A DNA stretch of 64,000 bases from an uncultured Prevotellaceae bacterium (GCA_902779455.1 CACZBS010000004.1:1-64000), one strand, 5' to 3'; positions 1-7,383 are shown, counted from the first letter of the stretch. Notes: generated by a model not told the origin, from the sequence alone. A program made the numbers and translations.

Positions 1-203
1 ACATCCTCCACGCAGTCTCCACCACAGAAATAGACGCTTGACAGTGACCCAACGATCTCGCTGTACTGATAGCCGTACGACGCACATCGCAGCCCCAGCA
101 CTTTGTCGATAATCGGAGCCATATAACGGGAAAAAAACTCTCTTACGTGAAATATTCCTCCAAAAGGAGTGACTTTCTCAGATTTTATTTGTACCTTTGC
201 CAT
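1..203 (-). CDS. IS1380-family transposase, N-terminal fragment (window edge)
   Basis: Reading left from the ATG at 203-201 gives 67 codons beginning MAKVQIKSEKVTPFGG and containing the motifs GLRCASYGYQYSEI and VYFCGGDCVEDV. These match what I know of the N-terminus of Bacteroidales IS1380 transposases, which catalyse cut-and-paste transposition. The reading frame is open to the window edge. The nearest ATG upstream is out of frame, so 203 is the likely start. The rest of the DDE-type catalytic domain lies outside the window. Confidence 0.85.
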   Translation of the reverse strand, partial: MAKVQIKSEKVTPFGGIFHVREFFSRYMAPIIDKVLGLRCASYGYQYSEIVGSLSSVYFCGGDCVED

Positions 204-368
204 GTCATTGATGATTTTGCTTGTCTTGAATTGCAGCACTAAGGTAAGTGAAAAATATGACATGACAAAATCCTGTGCCGCTCGGCTCTGCCGCTTCGCT
301 CGTCGAAGATCTTTTTGTTGCTCAGGAACTTATAAAAGCTATTAAACTAAAGTGCTGCGGAATCTAGG
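1..368 (-). mobile_element. IS1380-family insertion sequence, transposase-start end only
   Basis: The element runs off the left edge of the window. Its outer end at 368 reads, on the minus strand, CCTAGATTCCGCAGCACTTT, which begins with the CCTAGATTC terminus I know from IS1380-family elements such as ISEcp1. The partial transposase gene starts at 203, leaving about 165 nt of non-coding terminal sequence. A second GCAGCACT copy in the opposite orientation lies near 233-240, so this end contains a sub-terminal inverted repeat. The target duplication cannot be tested because the other end is missing. Confidence 0.8.
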
Positions 369-369
369 T

Positions 370-501
370 GCAATACAAATGAATGCTGAAATGCTCCGTA
401 ATATGAGTATCATTGCCGAGGACGAGAACCTGCTGAAGCGGGCTGCAAAATATGATCATGGGGACGGTTCTGGTGATCTGTTGATTAATAGAACCCCGTG
501 A
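370..501 (+). pseudogene. Remnant of a small antitoxin-like gene, cut by the IS and ended by a palindrome
   Basis: Immediately after the IS end an open frame continues through codons for AIQ MNAEMLRNMSIIAEDENLLKRAAKY. This resembles the small, often toxin-antitoxin-associated proteins of Bacteroidales that carry an N-x-E-x-L-R-x-(L/M)-S-I-I-A-(E/D)-(D/N)-E core. The 5' part is missing because the IS sits there. After residue Tyr (near 453) the frame runs straight into the palindromic repeat at 454-503, which supplies a foreign tail and the TGA at 499-501. Both ends of the gene are therefore lost. Family assignment is by eye and uncertain; that the gene is broken is clear. Confidence 0.55.
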
Positions 502-503
502 TC
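454..503. repeat. REP-like palindromic element, copy 1
   Basis: The left arm reads GATCATGGGGACGGTTCT and the right arm AGAACCCCGTGATC, with GGTGATCTGTTGATTAAT between. The right arm lacks four bases present in copy 2. The element abuts the truncated antitoxin-like frame and lies 37 nt upstream of the phosphodiesterase start. Confidence 0.75.
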
Positions 504-539
504 TCTCAATATAACCATTTAACATTAAAGACCAACAAA

Positions 540-1334
540 ATGAAAACACTGAAAATCTTCGCAATCCTCACCCTATCGATGCTGACGGCAACCCTTCAAG
601 CACAAGAAAAAGAAAAGCCCCTGTCGCCCAAAGGCACACAAGTCATCGCCCACCGCGGCCACTGGGATGTCGACGGGTCTGCACAGAACTCACGCCGCTC
701 GCTGCAGCTCGCCCTCGACATGGACATCTACGGCAGCGAGATAGACATCTGGCTGACACGCGACGGCCACCTCTTCGTCAACCACGATGCCAGCTACGAC
801 GGTGTCACCCTGCAGGATGCCACGGCCGACGAGTGCCGCGCCCTCATTCTGAAGAATGGCGAACACATGCCCGAGCTGAAAGATATGCTTGCCCTGCTGA
901 AGAAGAGCACCACCTCGACGAAGCTCATCATCGAAATCAAGGAATGCCGCACGCTACAGCAGAACCTCGAGTCGGCGCGACAGATCGTGAAGGCCGTGCG
1001 CAAGGCCGGCATGCAAAAGAAGGTGGAGTATATCTCTTTCTCCCTGGCCGTCTGCGTAGAGATAGCACGCCTCGACCCGACGGCCCGTGTAGCCTTCCTC
1101 AGCGGATGGATAACGCCGAAAGAACTCCACAAGCTGGGCATCACCGGTCTGGACTACCACCTCTTCGTCTTCCAAGAGCATCCGGAATGGGTGAAGGAGG
1201 CTCATGAGCTGGGTATGTACACAAACGTATGGACGATTGACAGTGACGAGCGTTTCCGTGAGTTTCGCGACATGGGCATCGACTACATCACCACCAACAA
1301 CCCCGAGGGTGCCGTGAACGTCGTCAGCCAATAG
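540..1334 (+). CDS. Secreted glycerophosphodiester phosphodiesterase
   Basis: The 264-residue product should hydrolyse glycerophosphodiesters (deacylated phospholipids) to sn-glycerol-3-phosphate and an alcohol in the periplasm. It starts with a signal peptide (MKTLKIFAILTLSMLTATLQA, cleavage near residue 21). The GDPD signature follows: IAHRG with a downstream N (AQNSRRSL), SEIDIWLTRDG with the metal-binding E-x-D, and FVNHDASYDG with the catalytic His. It ends in the family's TNVWTID and GIDYITTNNPEGA motifs. The ATG at 540 is chosen because it begins the signal peptide; an upstream ATG at 498 lies in the repeat. The gene is a monocistron between two copies of the same palindrome, so it may be a mobile or recombination-bounded unit. 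Confidence 0.9.
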   Translation: MKTLKIFAILTLSMLTATLQAQEKEKPLSPKGTQVIAHRGHWDVDGSAQNSRRSLQLALDMDIYGSEIDIWLTRDGHLFVNHDASYDGVTLQDATADECRALILKNGEHMPELKDMLALLKKSTTSTKLIIEIKECRTLQQNLESARQIVKAVRKAGMQKKVEYISFSLAVCVEIARLDPTARVAFLSGWITPKELHKLGITGLDYHLFVFQEHPEWVKEAHELGMYTNVWTIDSDERFREFRDMGIDYITTNNPEGAVNVVSQ

Positions 1335-1348
1335 CCAACAGCTAGTTT

Positions 1349-1403
1349 GATCACGGGGACTGGTTCTGGTGATCTGTTGATCAATAGAACCATCCCCGTG
1401 ATC
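1349..1403. repeat. REP-like palindromic element, copy 2
   Basis: This is the most complete copy. The left arm is GATCACGGGGACTGGTTCT and the right arm AGAACCATCCCCGTGATC, with GGTGATCTGTTGATCAAT in between. The arms pair along about 17 bp with one bulge. It lies just 3' of the phosphodiesterase gene, in the same orientation as copy 1. Confidence 0.8.
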
Positions 1404-1411
1404 TCTCATGC

Positions 1412-1603
1412 TTATTCTTCGGTTAGATCCTCTATCTGGTCAATGATGTCCTGGTACTGGCGCTGGGTCTTGAAGTGAATCTTGAAGCCGCAGATGCATC
1501 CGATGATGCCACCAATAACGCCACCCCAGAAGAGACCGTTGGCAAGCTCATTATTCTGCTGATAGACCTCATAGAAGAACCAGCCCGACCACAGGATGAC
1601 AGT
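1412..1603 (-). pseudogene. 5'-truncated fragment of a small membrane protein gene
   Basis: On the minus strand an open frame of about 63 codons runs from the third palindrome (1604) to a TAA at 1414-1412. It encodes WSGWFFYEVYQQNNELANG, then a glycine-rich hydrophobic stretch (LFWGGVIGGIIGCICGF), then a polar tail ending in EDLTEE. No start codon is present, and the frame upstream meets a stop inside the palindrome, so the 5' end has been lost there. I do not recognise the family. Confidence 0.5.
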
Positions 1604-1630
1604 GGATCAGGGGGACGGTTCTTTTGATCC
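1604..1630. repeat. REP-like element, copy 3 (half element)
   Basis: The sequence GGATCAGGGGGACGGTTCTT followed by TTGATCC has the core of copies 1 and 2 but is bounded by GGATCA and TTGATCC, a short inverted pair. It marks the break point of the membrane-protein remnant. About 70 nt to the right hold nothing I can identify. Confidence 0.6.
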
Positions 1631-1700
1631 GCTTCGGCAAAGCGCCGGCCCCCCCCGATAAGAGGTAAATGGAAATTGCATAACGAACAAAAATAATCAG

Positions 1701-1766
1701 ATGATGAAAAAAAGATTCTGTTTGTATTAACAACGCTCCTAACCGTCGGGACGGCGGGGGCGCATG
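1701..1766 (+). pseudogene. Frameshifted signal-peptide remnant
   Basis: ATGATGAAAAAAAGATTC opens a frame that stops at TAA after ten codons. Shifting one base after codon 6 restores FVLTTLLTVGTAGAH, a classical signal-peptide core. The sequence then runs into the fourth palindrome copy at 1767. I read this as the first codons of an exported-protein gene, frameshifted and cut off. Confidence 0.4.
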
Positions 1767-1789
1767 GGATCGGGGGGACGTTTCTTTGC
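1767..1789. repeat. REP-like element, copy 4 (degenerate)
   Basis: GGGATCGGGGGGACGTTTCT is a diverged copy of the GATC-GGGGAC-GGTTCT core. It sits 24 nt upstream of the AT-rich orphan gene and ends the remnant at 1701-1766. Confidence 0.5.
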
Positions 1790-1812
1790 TGTTTATTTAC
1801 ACTATTATTGAT

Positions 1813-2532
1813 ATGCCAAAGATTAATTTAGAGACAGAACCTCGTTTCAAGGAGGCAATGAAGTCATTAGGATTCAAGAAAACGTCAAGGTTTTTTGTCC
1901 GACATGTAGATGATGTTACTCAGACCATCATGTTCGGACATTCCACTATGGGAGAGAAACATGTTAGATATTACTCCCTGACTTATGGCATCGAATTTGA
2001 TTATATAGTTCGGTCGGCAGGCGAAATGGGAGTATTTGTCTATGCTCTTGGAGGGCTTATCGACTATATCATGCCTCATCATGTAGGTTTAATGGAATGG
2101 CGATTGTCAGAATATGATACAGATGACTATTACATCCGGATGATCAATGACATAATTGACAAAATCCTACAGTATGTCTTGCCTTTCATGGAGAAATACA
2201 ATACTATTGAGCAATTTCTCGAGGGTGTAGAAAGCGGGAGTTTCATAAAGCTATCACTGGATAAAAAAGCAGTACCAATAGCTTACTATCTCATCGGCGA
2301 AAGGCAAAAGGCGTTTGACTATATAGCAGAGACTCTTGAAGCATATAAGAGGCAGGCTGCTCCTATGCCATTCCATGAGCACATCATCACGGAGGAATAC
2401 GAGAAAGACGTCTATAACTGTAACCAAGACGGAAACCTTCGCGTCTATCAGGATTTTGCGGATAAATTCACGAAATGGGTTAATCAGAAAGGAAATGACA
2501 CTCGTGCGACTCTTCTTACGGTTCTTCCTTGA
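1813..2532 (+). CDS. Orphan AT-rich hypothetical protein (possibly DUF4304-like)
   Basis: The 239-residue soluble protein has no signal peptide or membrane segment. Its N-terminal half (RFKEAMKSLGFKKTSRFFVR, then SLTYGIEFDY) resembles the DUF4304 group, whose members are often immunity-type proteins. That resemblance is by eye only. The C-terminal third is helical and charged (GERQKAFDYIAETLEAYKRQ). The ATG at 1813 starts the conserved-looking part; an upstream ATG at 1786 in the same frame would add nine residues encoded next to the palindrome. The gene is much richer in A and T than its neighbours and sits in the accessory patch, which suggests horizontal acquisition. No partner toxin is visible. 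Confidence 0.55.
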   Translation: MPKINLETEPRFKEAMKSLGFKKTSRFFVRHVDDVTQTIMFGHSTMGEKHVRYYSLTYGIEFDYIVRSAGEMGVFVYALGGLIDYIMPHHVGLMEWRLSEYDTDDYYIRMINDIIDKILQYVLPFMEKYNTIEQFLEGVESGSFIKLSLDKKAVPIAYYLIGERQKAFDYIAETLEAYKRQAAPMPFHEHIITEEYEKDVYNCNQDGNLRVYQDFADKFTKWVNQKGNDTRATLLTVLP

Positions 2533-2563
2533 GAGTCTCTTCATCCAAAAACTTGTGAAATCG

Positions 2564-2595
2564 TTTGCTTGTTTGCAATCTTTTTCGTAACTTTG
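2564..2595 (+). promoter_or_regulatory. Bacteroidetes-type promoter for the EEP-family gene
   Basis: TTTG at 2564-2567 lies 20 nt before TAACTTTG at 2588-2595, matching the -33/-7 pattern. Transcription would start near 2602, about 18 nt before the ATG at 2620. Confidence 0.75.
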
Positions 2596-2619
2596 CAGCA
2601 ATTTATTACTCAACCTGAC

Positions 2620-3669
2620 ATGAAAAGACTAATTGCACTCATGGCGCTCGCCTTCATCCTTGGGGCAGGTGCCGCCCAGGCTCAGGAGAAGAAATTCTCG
2701 CTCTATGGCGTGGGCTTCTACAACCTTGAGAATTTGTTCGACACCTGTCACGACGCCGGCCACAACGACTACCAGTACCTGCCCGACGGACAGCTGAAGT
2801 GGAACGGGCTGAAGTATGCGCACAAGCTGCGCAACATGGCCCGCGTGCTCTCCGAGATGGGCACCGACCGCCTGCCGGGCGTCGGCTGCGCCTTCATCGG
2901 CGTCAGCGAGGTGGAGAATGCCAAGTGCCTGGAGGACCTCTGCAACCAGGAGCCCCTGAAGGCACGCAACTTCCAGTTCTGCCACATCGAGGGCCCCGAC
3001 CAGCGTGGCGTCGACTGCGCCCTGCTCTACAATCCGAAGCTCTTTCAGGTGCGCAACGTCCGCCTCGTACCTTATATATATATTAAGCCCGAGGACTCGC
3101 TTCGCGCCACGCGCGGCTTCCTGACCGTCAGCGGCACGATGGCCGGCGAGCACGTCACGGTCATTGTCAACCACCTGCCGTCGCGCTTCGCCGGATCGTT
3201 CTATCGTGAGGAGGGCGGACGCCAGATACGGCTGGTCAAGGACTCGCTGCTGCGCGACGACCCCAACGTGAAGCTCTTCATCATGGGCGACATGAACGAC
3301 GACCCGCAGGACAAGTCGATGGCCGTGGCCCTGGGTGCCAAGCGCAAGATGAAGGACGTGGAGGACGACGGGCTGTGGAATCCCTGGTGGGACGTGCTCG
3401 CCTCGGGCACGGGCACCCTGCAGTACGACGGCCGATGGAATCTCTTCGATCAGATCATCCTCTCGCGCTCCCTGCTCGACGTGAAGGGCAAGAAGGACTA
3501 TTCGGGGTTGACCTATTGGAACCATCAGATCTTCCGTCGCGACTACCTCTTCCAGCGCGAAGGCAAGTATAAGGGCAACACCCTCCGCACCCATGCCGGC
3601 GGCGCATGGCTCGACGGCTTCAGCGACCACCTGCCGACAGTGGTGTACGTGATAAAGGAGCTGAAATGA
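2620..3669 (+). CDS. Secreted endonuclease/exonuclease/phosphatase-family hydrolase
   Basis: The 349-residue protein has a signal peptide (MKRLIALMALAFILGAGAAQA) and an EEP fold. Visible motifs are FYNLENLFDT, the metal-binding GVSEVEN, VIVNHLPSRF, the GDMNDDP catalytic Asn/Asp motif, and a C-terminal FSDHLPTV with the catalytic Asp-His pair. Family members cleave phosphodiesters in nucleic acids or lipids; the substrate here is unknown. Export suggests periplasmic nuclease or phosphodiesterase activity. The ATG at 2620 begins the signal peptide and follows the promoter by about 25 nt. Its TGA overlaps the next start codon (ATGA), so the two genes are translationally coupled. Confidence 0.85.
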   Translation: MKRLIALMALAFILGAGAAQAQEKKFSLYGVGFYNLENLFDTCHDAGHNDYQYLPDGQLKWNGLKYAHKLRNMARVLSEMGTDRLPGVGCAFIGVSEVENAKCLEDLCNQEPLKARNFQFCHIEGPDQRGVDCALLYNPKLFQVRNVRLVPYIYIKPEDSLRATRGFLTVSGTMAGEHVTVIVNHLPSRFAGSFYREEGGRQIRLVKDSLLRDDPNVKLFIMGDMNDDPQDKSMAVALGAKRKMKDVEDDGLWNPWWDVLASGTGTLQYDGRWNLFDQIILSRSLLDVKGKKDYSGLTYWNHQIFRRDYLFQREGKYKGNTLRTHAGGAWLDGFSDHLPTVVYVIKELK

Positions 3670-4241
3670 AGGGCGAATCTCATCCCTTTGAGCCATTCTT
3701 GCCATCCGGCGCTAAGTTGCTGATGCTTGGCACTTTCCCGCCATCGGAGAAACGGTGGTCCATGCGGTTCTATTATCCTAACTTCATGAACGACATGTGG
3801 CGCATTGTGGGCCTGCACTTCTTTGGCGACAAGAATCACTTCGTGATGGACGACGAGAAACGGTTCCGGCTCGACGAGCTGGTGCCGTTTCTTCACGATA
3901 AGGGCATCGCCCTCTATGACACCTGCACGAAGATCGTGCGCACCAAGAACACGGCCAGCGACAAGGACCTGCAGGTGGTCGAGGAGACTGACATCGTCGC
4001 CATGCTGCGGCGCCTGTCGCAGTGCCAGGCCGTCGTGACGGCGGGCCAACTGGCCACGACGATCGCCTGCCGGCAGCTGGGCGTCAGTGAGCCCAGGGTG
4101 GGGGAGTGGTCCGACTTCGGGCTCGACGGCCGTCGGCTCCGACTCTATCGCATGCCGTCTTCGTCGCGTGCCTATCCGCTGGCGTTAGAGAAAAAGACGG
4201 AATACTATCAGCGGGTGTTTGATTATATCGAAACTCATTAA
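3666..4241 (+). CDS. Uracil-DNA glycosylase-superfamily protein
   Basis: The 191-residue protein contains LLMLGTFPPSEKRWSMRFYY followed by PNFMNDMWRIVG. This is the N-terminal core of a Bacteroidetes branch of the uracil/hypoxanthine-DNA glycosylase superfamily (LGTFPP replacing the classical GxxPG loop). IALYDTC and VVTAGQLAT follow, and YRMPSSSRAYPLALEKK occupies the place of the usual HPSP-type loop. It probably removes deaminated bases from DNA, but the exact base specificity cannot be read from the sequence. It begins inside the stop codon of the preceding gene (4-nt overlap) and precedes uridine kinase by 16 nt. Confidence 0.65.
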   Translation: MKGESHPFEPFLPSGAKLLMLGTFPPSEKRWSMRFYYPNFMNDMWRIVGLHFFGDKNHFVMDDEKRFRLDELVPFLHDKGIALYDTCTKIVRTKNTASDKDLQVVEETDIVAMLRRLSQCQAVVTAGQLATTIACRQLGVSEPRVGEWSDFGLDGRRLRLYRMPSSSRAYPLALEKKTEYYQRVFDYIETH

Positions 4242-4257
4242 TTCATATACAATCAAT

Positions 4258-4872
4258 ATGACTATCATCGGAATAGCAGGCGGAACAGGTTCGGGCAAAA
4301 CCACCGTCGTGAAGAAAATTGCCAAGGCGTTGCCGCCCCACTGTGCGGCTGTGGTGCCCCTCGACTCGTACTATAACGACACGACGGGCATGACGGACGA
4401 GGAGCGCCGCGCCATCAACTTCGACCATCCTGACGCCTTCGACTGGAAACTGCTCACGGAGCATATCCGCAAGCTGAAGAATGGCGAGGCCGTCGAGCAG
4501 CCCACCTACTCATACATCATCTCCAACCGTCTGCCTGAGACGGTGCACGTGGAGCCTAAGCCCGTCATCATCATCGAGGGCATCATGGCCCTGCACTACA
4601 AGAAGTTGCGCGACATGATGGACCTGAAGATCTTCGTCGACACGGATGCCGACGTGCGGCTGATCCGCAACATCCGCCGCGACGTCGTCGAGCGCGGACG
4701 GACGGTCGACATGGTGCTCGACCGCTATGAGAAGGTGCTCAAGCCCATGCACGAGCAGTTCATCGAGCCCACCAAGAAGTTTGCCGACGTCATCATCCCC
4801 TCGGGGGGCGAGAACAAGACGGGCATCCACATCCTGAAGACCTATATCGAGGGCATCGTCACGGGCGTATAA
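4258..4872 (+). CDS. udk: Uridine kinase
   Basis: The 204-residue protein phosphorylates uridine or cytidine to the monophosphate in pyrimidine salvage. A P-loop (GIAGGTGSGKTTVV, residues 5-18) is followed by VPLDSYYNDTTGMTDEE, the FDHPDAFDW substrate motif, and IIIEGIMAL. The RxxRD lid (IRNIRRDVVERGRT) comes next. The length is typical for Udk. The ATG at 4258 starts directly before the Ile-rich strand leading into the P-loop; an upstream in-frame ATG at 4219 lies in the previous gene. It is the last gene of a three-gene run and is followed by a strong hairpin at 4877-4909. Confidence 0.92.
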   Translation: MTIIGIAGGTGSGKTTVVKKIAKALPPHCAAVVPLDSYYNDTTGMTDEERRAINFDHPDAFDWKLLTEHIRKLKNGEAVEQPTYSYIISNRLPETVHVEPKPVIIIEGIMALHYKKLRDMMDLKIFVDTDADVRLIRNIRRDVVERGRTVDMVLDRYEKVLKPMHEQFIEPTKKFADVIIPSGGENKTGIHILKTYIEGIVTGV

Positions 4873-4876
4873 ACAA

Positions 4877-4909
4877 ATCGGGAAGTCCGCTTCTGGCAGA
4901 CTTCCCGAT
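4877..4909. terminator. Hairpin terminator between udk and the DUF308 gene
   Basis: ATCGGGAAGTC and GACTTCCCGAT form a perfect 11-bp stem with an 11-nt loop in the 84-nt gap between two converging genes. No long U run follows, so it is either intrinsic-weak or factor-assisted. Confidence 0.7.
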
Positions 4910-4956
4910 CAGTGTGGCGTCAGCTGTATCAGCAGCATCAGGGTGAGCCCCCTCAC

Positions 4957-5625
4957 TCACTCTGCTGTCGTGGTGGAAGCGGGCTCCTGCTCTTCGTATT
5001 CCTCGTAGGAGTCTTCTGAGGCATTCTCATCAAGGGCTGCCAGGGCATTCTCCTTGGCGCGCTTCAGCTTGAGGAACACGATCGAACAGATTATCTCAGT
5101 GATGCCCAGCAGCAGCAGGCTCCAGCCGAGGATGATGAGGGGCAGAGCTGCACTCTCCATCGGCTTGAGCAGCACGACGATGCCTGCCAGCAGGATGATG
5201 GTGGGCAGAACCCAGTAGCCTATTCCTACACGCCCATAAGAGCGGGCTGCGACGAGGTTCATGTAGAGGTTGAGCGCAGCAAGGATGAGCAGCGCGGCTA
5301 CGAGATACATCTGCAGCCGGATGAACGTCTCAGGCATCAGGGCCAGGATGGCGCCCAGGACGAGCGAGCCGAGGCCCACGACAGGAAACACGGTGGTCGA
5401 GTCGATGACCTTCGTCTGGCCCGTGCCGGAGTCGTAGGCCGTGAAGACGGGCTCGCGACGACGTTCGTAGAGCCACGTGACGAGCGACACGATGCCTGCC
5501 ACGAGGAACAGGATGCCGATGGCGATGGTTAGTCCCGACAGTGTGTTGTCTGGATACTTGATGAGCAGGGCGCCCACGATGAGGGCGGCCAGTGCACGGA
5601 AAATAGAGTTGCGGATGATGTTCAT
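4957..5625 (-). CDS. DUF308/HdeD-like membrane protein
   Basis: The 222-residue inner-membrane protein has about six hydrophobic helices grouped in pairs: ALAALIVGALLI, GLTIAIGILFLVAGIVSLVT, VVGLGSLVLGAILALM, LVAALLILAALNLYM, VLPTIILLAGIVVLL and IILGWSLLLLGITEIICSI. This is the layout of HdeD/DUF308 proteins, one member of which is involved in acid resistance in E. coli. The C-terminal tail is very acidic (ENASEDSYEEYEEQ). The role is unknown. It is monocistronic and divergent from the phosphatase gene at 5729, with the two -7 boxes arranged as mirror images. Confidence 0.75.
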   Translation of the reverse strand: MNIIRNSIFRALAALIVGALLIKYPDNTLSGLTIAIGILFLVAGIVSLVTWLYERRREPVFTAYDSGTGQTKVIDSTTVFPVVGLGSLVLGAILALMPETFIRLQMYLVAALLILAALNLYMNLVAARSYGRVGIGYWVLPTIILLAGIVVLLKPMESAALPLIILGWSLLLLGITEIICSIVFLKLKRAKENALAALDENASEDSYEEYEEQEPASTTTAE

Positions 5626-5652
5626 AATAATAATCTTTTAATGTCTTTGCTG

Positions 5653-5660
5653 CAAAAGTA
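5653..5660 (-). promoter_or_regulatory. -7 element for the DUF308 gene
   Basis: CAAAAGTA on the plus strand is TACTTTTG on the minus strand, a consensus -7 box about 28 nt upstream of the start codon at 5625. I see no good -33 TTTG at the usual distance. Confidence 0.6.
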
Positions 5661-5670
5661 CGAAAAACAT

Positions 5671-5701
5671 TTTGTATTCCACATCTTTTTCCGTACTTTT
5701 G
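5671..5701 (+). promoter_or_regulatory. Promoter for the histidine phosphatase gene
   Basis: TTTG at 5671-5674 is followed after 19 nt by TACTTTTG at 5694-5701. Together with the opposing box at 5653 it makes an inverted pair, CAAAAGTACG...CGTACTTTTG. Confidence 0.7.
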
Positions 5702-5728
5702 TACTTCTTTTTGCAAAAAATTAATAGT

Positions 5729-6235
5729 ATGACAACATTATTTCTGGTCAGACATGGTGAGACGGTCGACAATGCCCGTCAGGTGATGCAGGGGCAGACG
5801 CAGGGATGCCTCAACGACGAGGGCATCCGTCAGGCCCTCGAGCTGAGCGGGCGTCTGGCATCGGAGCACTTCGACGCCATCGTCGCCAGCGACTTGCTGC
5901 GGGCTGTCCAGACGGCCCGCATCGTGGCAGAGCCGCATGCGCTGCCCGTCGTCACCACCCCATTGCTGCGCGAGCGCGACTGGGGCGACTTCACTGGCCG
6001 CTTCATTCCTGACCTGCAGGGTGAGCCATGGCCCGACAACGTCGAGTCGCTCGAGTCGATGCTTCAGCGGGCCCGCTCCTTTCTTGATGATGTCCGCATG
6101 AATTATCCAGGGCAGCGGGTGCTGGCCGTGGGGCATGGCATCATCAACAAGGCCATCCAGAGCGTCTTCTATGGCCAGCCGATGAATAAGATAGAGAAAA
6201 TGAAAAATGCTGAGGTACGTATCCTCAGCATTTGA
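5729..6235 (+). CDS. Histidine phosphatase (phosphoglycerate mutase-like) family protein
   Basis: The 168-residue cytosolic protein has the branch-1 histidine phosphatase signature. FLVRHGETVDN carries the phospho-accepting His, IVASDLLRAVQTARIV the conserved Arg region, LRERDWGDFTG the acid, and VLAVGHGIINKAI the second catalytic His. Relatives act as broad phosphatases, as CobC-like enzymes or as phosphoglycerate mutases. Nothing nearby fixes the substrate, so a general phosphatase is the safe reading. The ATG at 5729 starts right before the first core strand; an upstream start at 5672 would overlap the promoter. Confidence 0.85.
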   Translation: MTTLFLVRHGETVDNARQVMQGQTQGCLNDEGIRQALELSGRLASEHFDAIVASDLLRAVQTARIVAEPHALPVVTTPLLRERDWGDFTGRFIPDLQGEPWPDNVESLESMLQRARSFLDDVRMNYPGQRVLAVGHGIINKAIQSVFYGQPMNKIEKMKNAEVRILSI

Positions 6236-6264
6236 AAAAGTCCGATTGTTAGTCTAAGGCGGGG

Positions 6265-7383
6265 TTAACGGCGTGAGCCTCCGAAGTTGCCATGGCCACC
6301 GCCACTGCGACTGCCACCTGCACCACCGCTGTGGCCTGCGCTCGACGAGCGGGTGGGGGCCGACGACCTCACGCTGCTGGAGCCTGCACTCGAGCGGCTG
6401 CCTCCGAACGTGCTGCCTGACACGCTGCGCTCAGACCTGACGGGGGCGGTGCGCTGTGATGAGAAGTTGGCGCTGCGCTGGCTGCTGAAGTCTGCCTCGC
6501 GACGCACCTGGGGGGCTACCTGTACCGACCTGGTGGTCGTTGAGTTCTGGCGGCTGATGGTGCCGCTGGGCGTCGTCGTGCGGCGTGAGCCTCCGAAGGT
6601 GCCGTTGTTGTTGCGCACGCCATTGTCCAGACGGCCGCCTTCGAATGAGCCGCGAGTGCGTGTTCCGTTGTCCTGGCGGCTGCCGCCTAGCGTGCCCTGG
6701 CCGTTGCTGCGGTTGTCGTTGCGAGTGTCACCCTGGTAGTTGTTGTTGCGGTTGCCGCCGTTACGGTTCGATCCGAAGGAGCCGCGGTTCTGGTCCTGCA
6801 GACCTTGGTTGTGGCGAGTCGAGCTGCCGCCTGCCACACGTCCTCCGCGATAGTCGCCGCGGTCGAAGCCGTTGCGCATGCCTACGTGGTTGTCGTGGTT
6901 GCGTCCTGCCGGACGGTAGAAGTCGCGCCTGTGCTCATACCAGCTCCGACCGCCATTCATCCGCCAGCTGTGGCCGCCACGATAGGAAGCATAGAAGTGC
7001 GGACGTCCGAAGTAGAAGTAGTCGCGATGCGGATAGCGGGCGTAGATGCCGAAGTGCCAGTAGCCTGCGTTCCAGTAGAGGGGACGATAGAAGTAGGTGG
7101 CTGCACGGAACATGTCCCACTGCCATGAGAACAGGATGTAGCTCAGGTCGAGGTTGCGGCGCTCCCAGTAGGGGCCGAAGACATCGTAGCGGCTGGTGAC
7201 ACCCATCAGGTAGTCAAGGTTTATCTCATAGGCTGCCTCATACTGATCGTCGGTCAGGTTCAGCTCATAAGCCATCTTGTCGGTCAGGAAGAGTGCCTCG
7301 TTGCGTGCCTGCTCATAAGACATGGCACTTGCCGTTGCTGCTATCGTCAGCATGGCGAACAGGGTAAACATCATCTTCTTCAT
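6265..7383 (-). CDS. Exported R/G/S-rich low-complexity protein
   Basis: The 372-residue protein has a signal peptide (MKKMMFTLFAMLTIAATASA). A folded-looking N-terminal domain of about 120 residues follows, rich in Tyr, Trp and Phe (LTDDQYEAAYEINLDYLMGV, then PLYWNAGYWHFGIYARYPH). The C-terminal half, about 200 residues, is a disordered tail with repeated GGSR, DNG and RS motifs and almost no hydrophobic residues. I do not recognise a named family. The tail is strongly basic and could bind polyanions such as nucleic acid or polysaccharide, but that is inference. A consensus -7 box lies 50 nt upstream. The gene is monocistronic. Confidence 0.7.
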   Translation of the reverse strand: MKKMMFTLFAMLTIAATASAMSYEQARNEALFLTDKMAYELNLTDDQYEAAYEINLDYLMGVTSRYDVFGPYWERRNLDLSYILFSWQWDMFRAATYFYRPLYWNAGYWHFGIYARYPHRDYFYFGRPHFYASYRGGHSWRMNGGRSWYEHRRDFYRPAGRNHDNHVGMRNGFDRGDYRGGRVAGGSSTRHNQGLQDQNRGSFGSNRNGGNRNNNYQGDTRNDNRSNGQGTLGGSRQDNGTRTRGSFEGGRLDNGVRNNNGTFGGSRRTTTPSGTISRQNSTTTRSVQVAPQVRREADFSSQRSANFSSQRTAPVRSERSVSGSTFGGSRSSAGSSSVRSSAPTRSSSAGHSGGAGGSRSGGGHGNFGGSRR

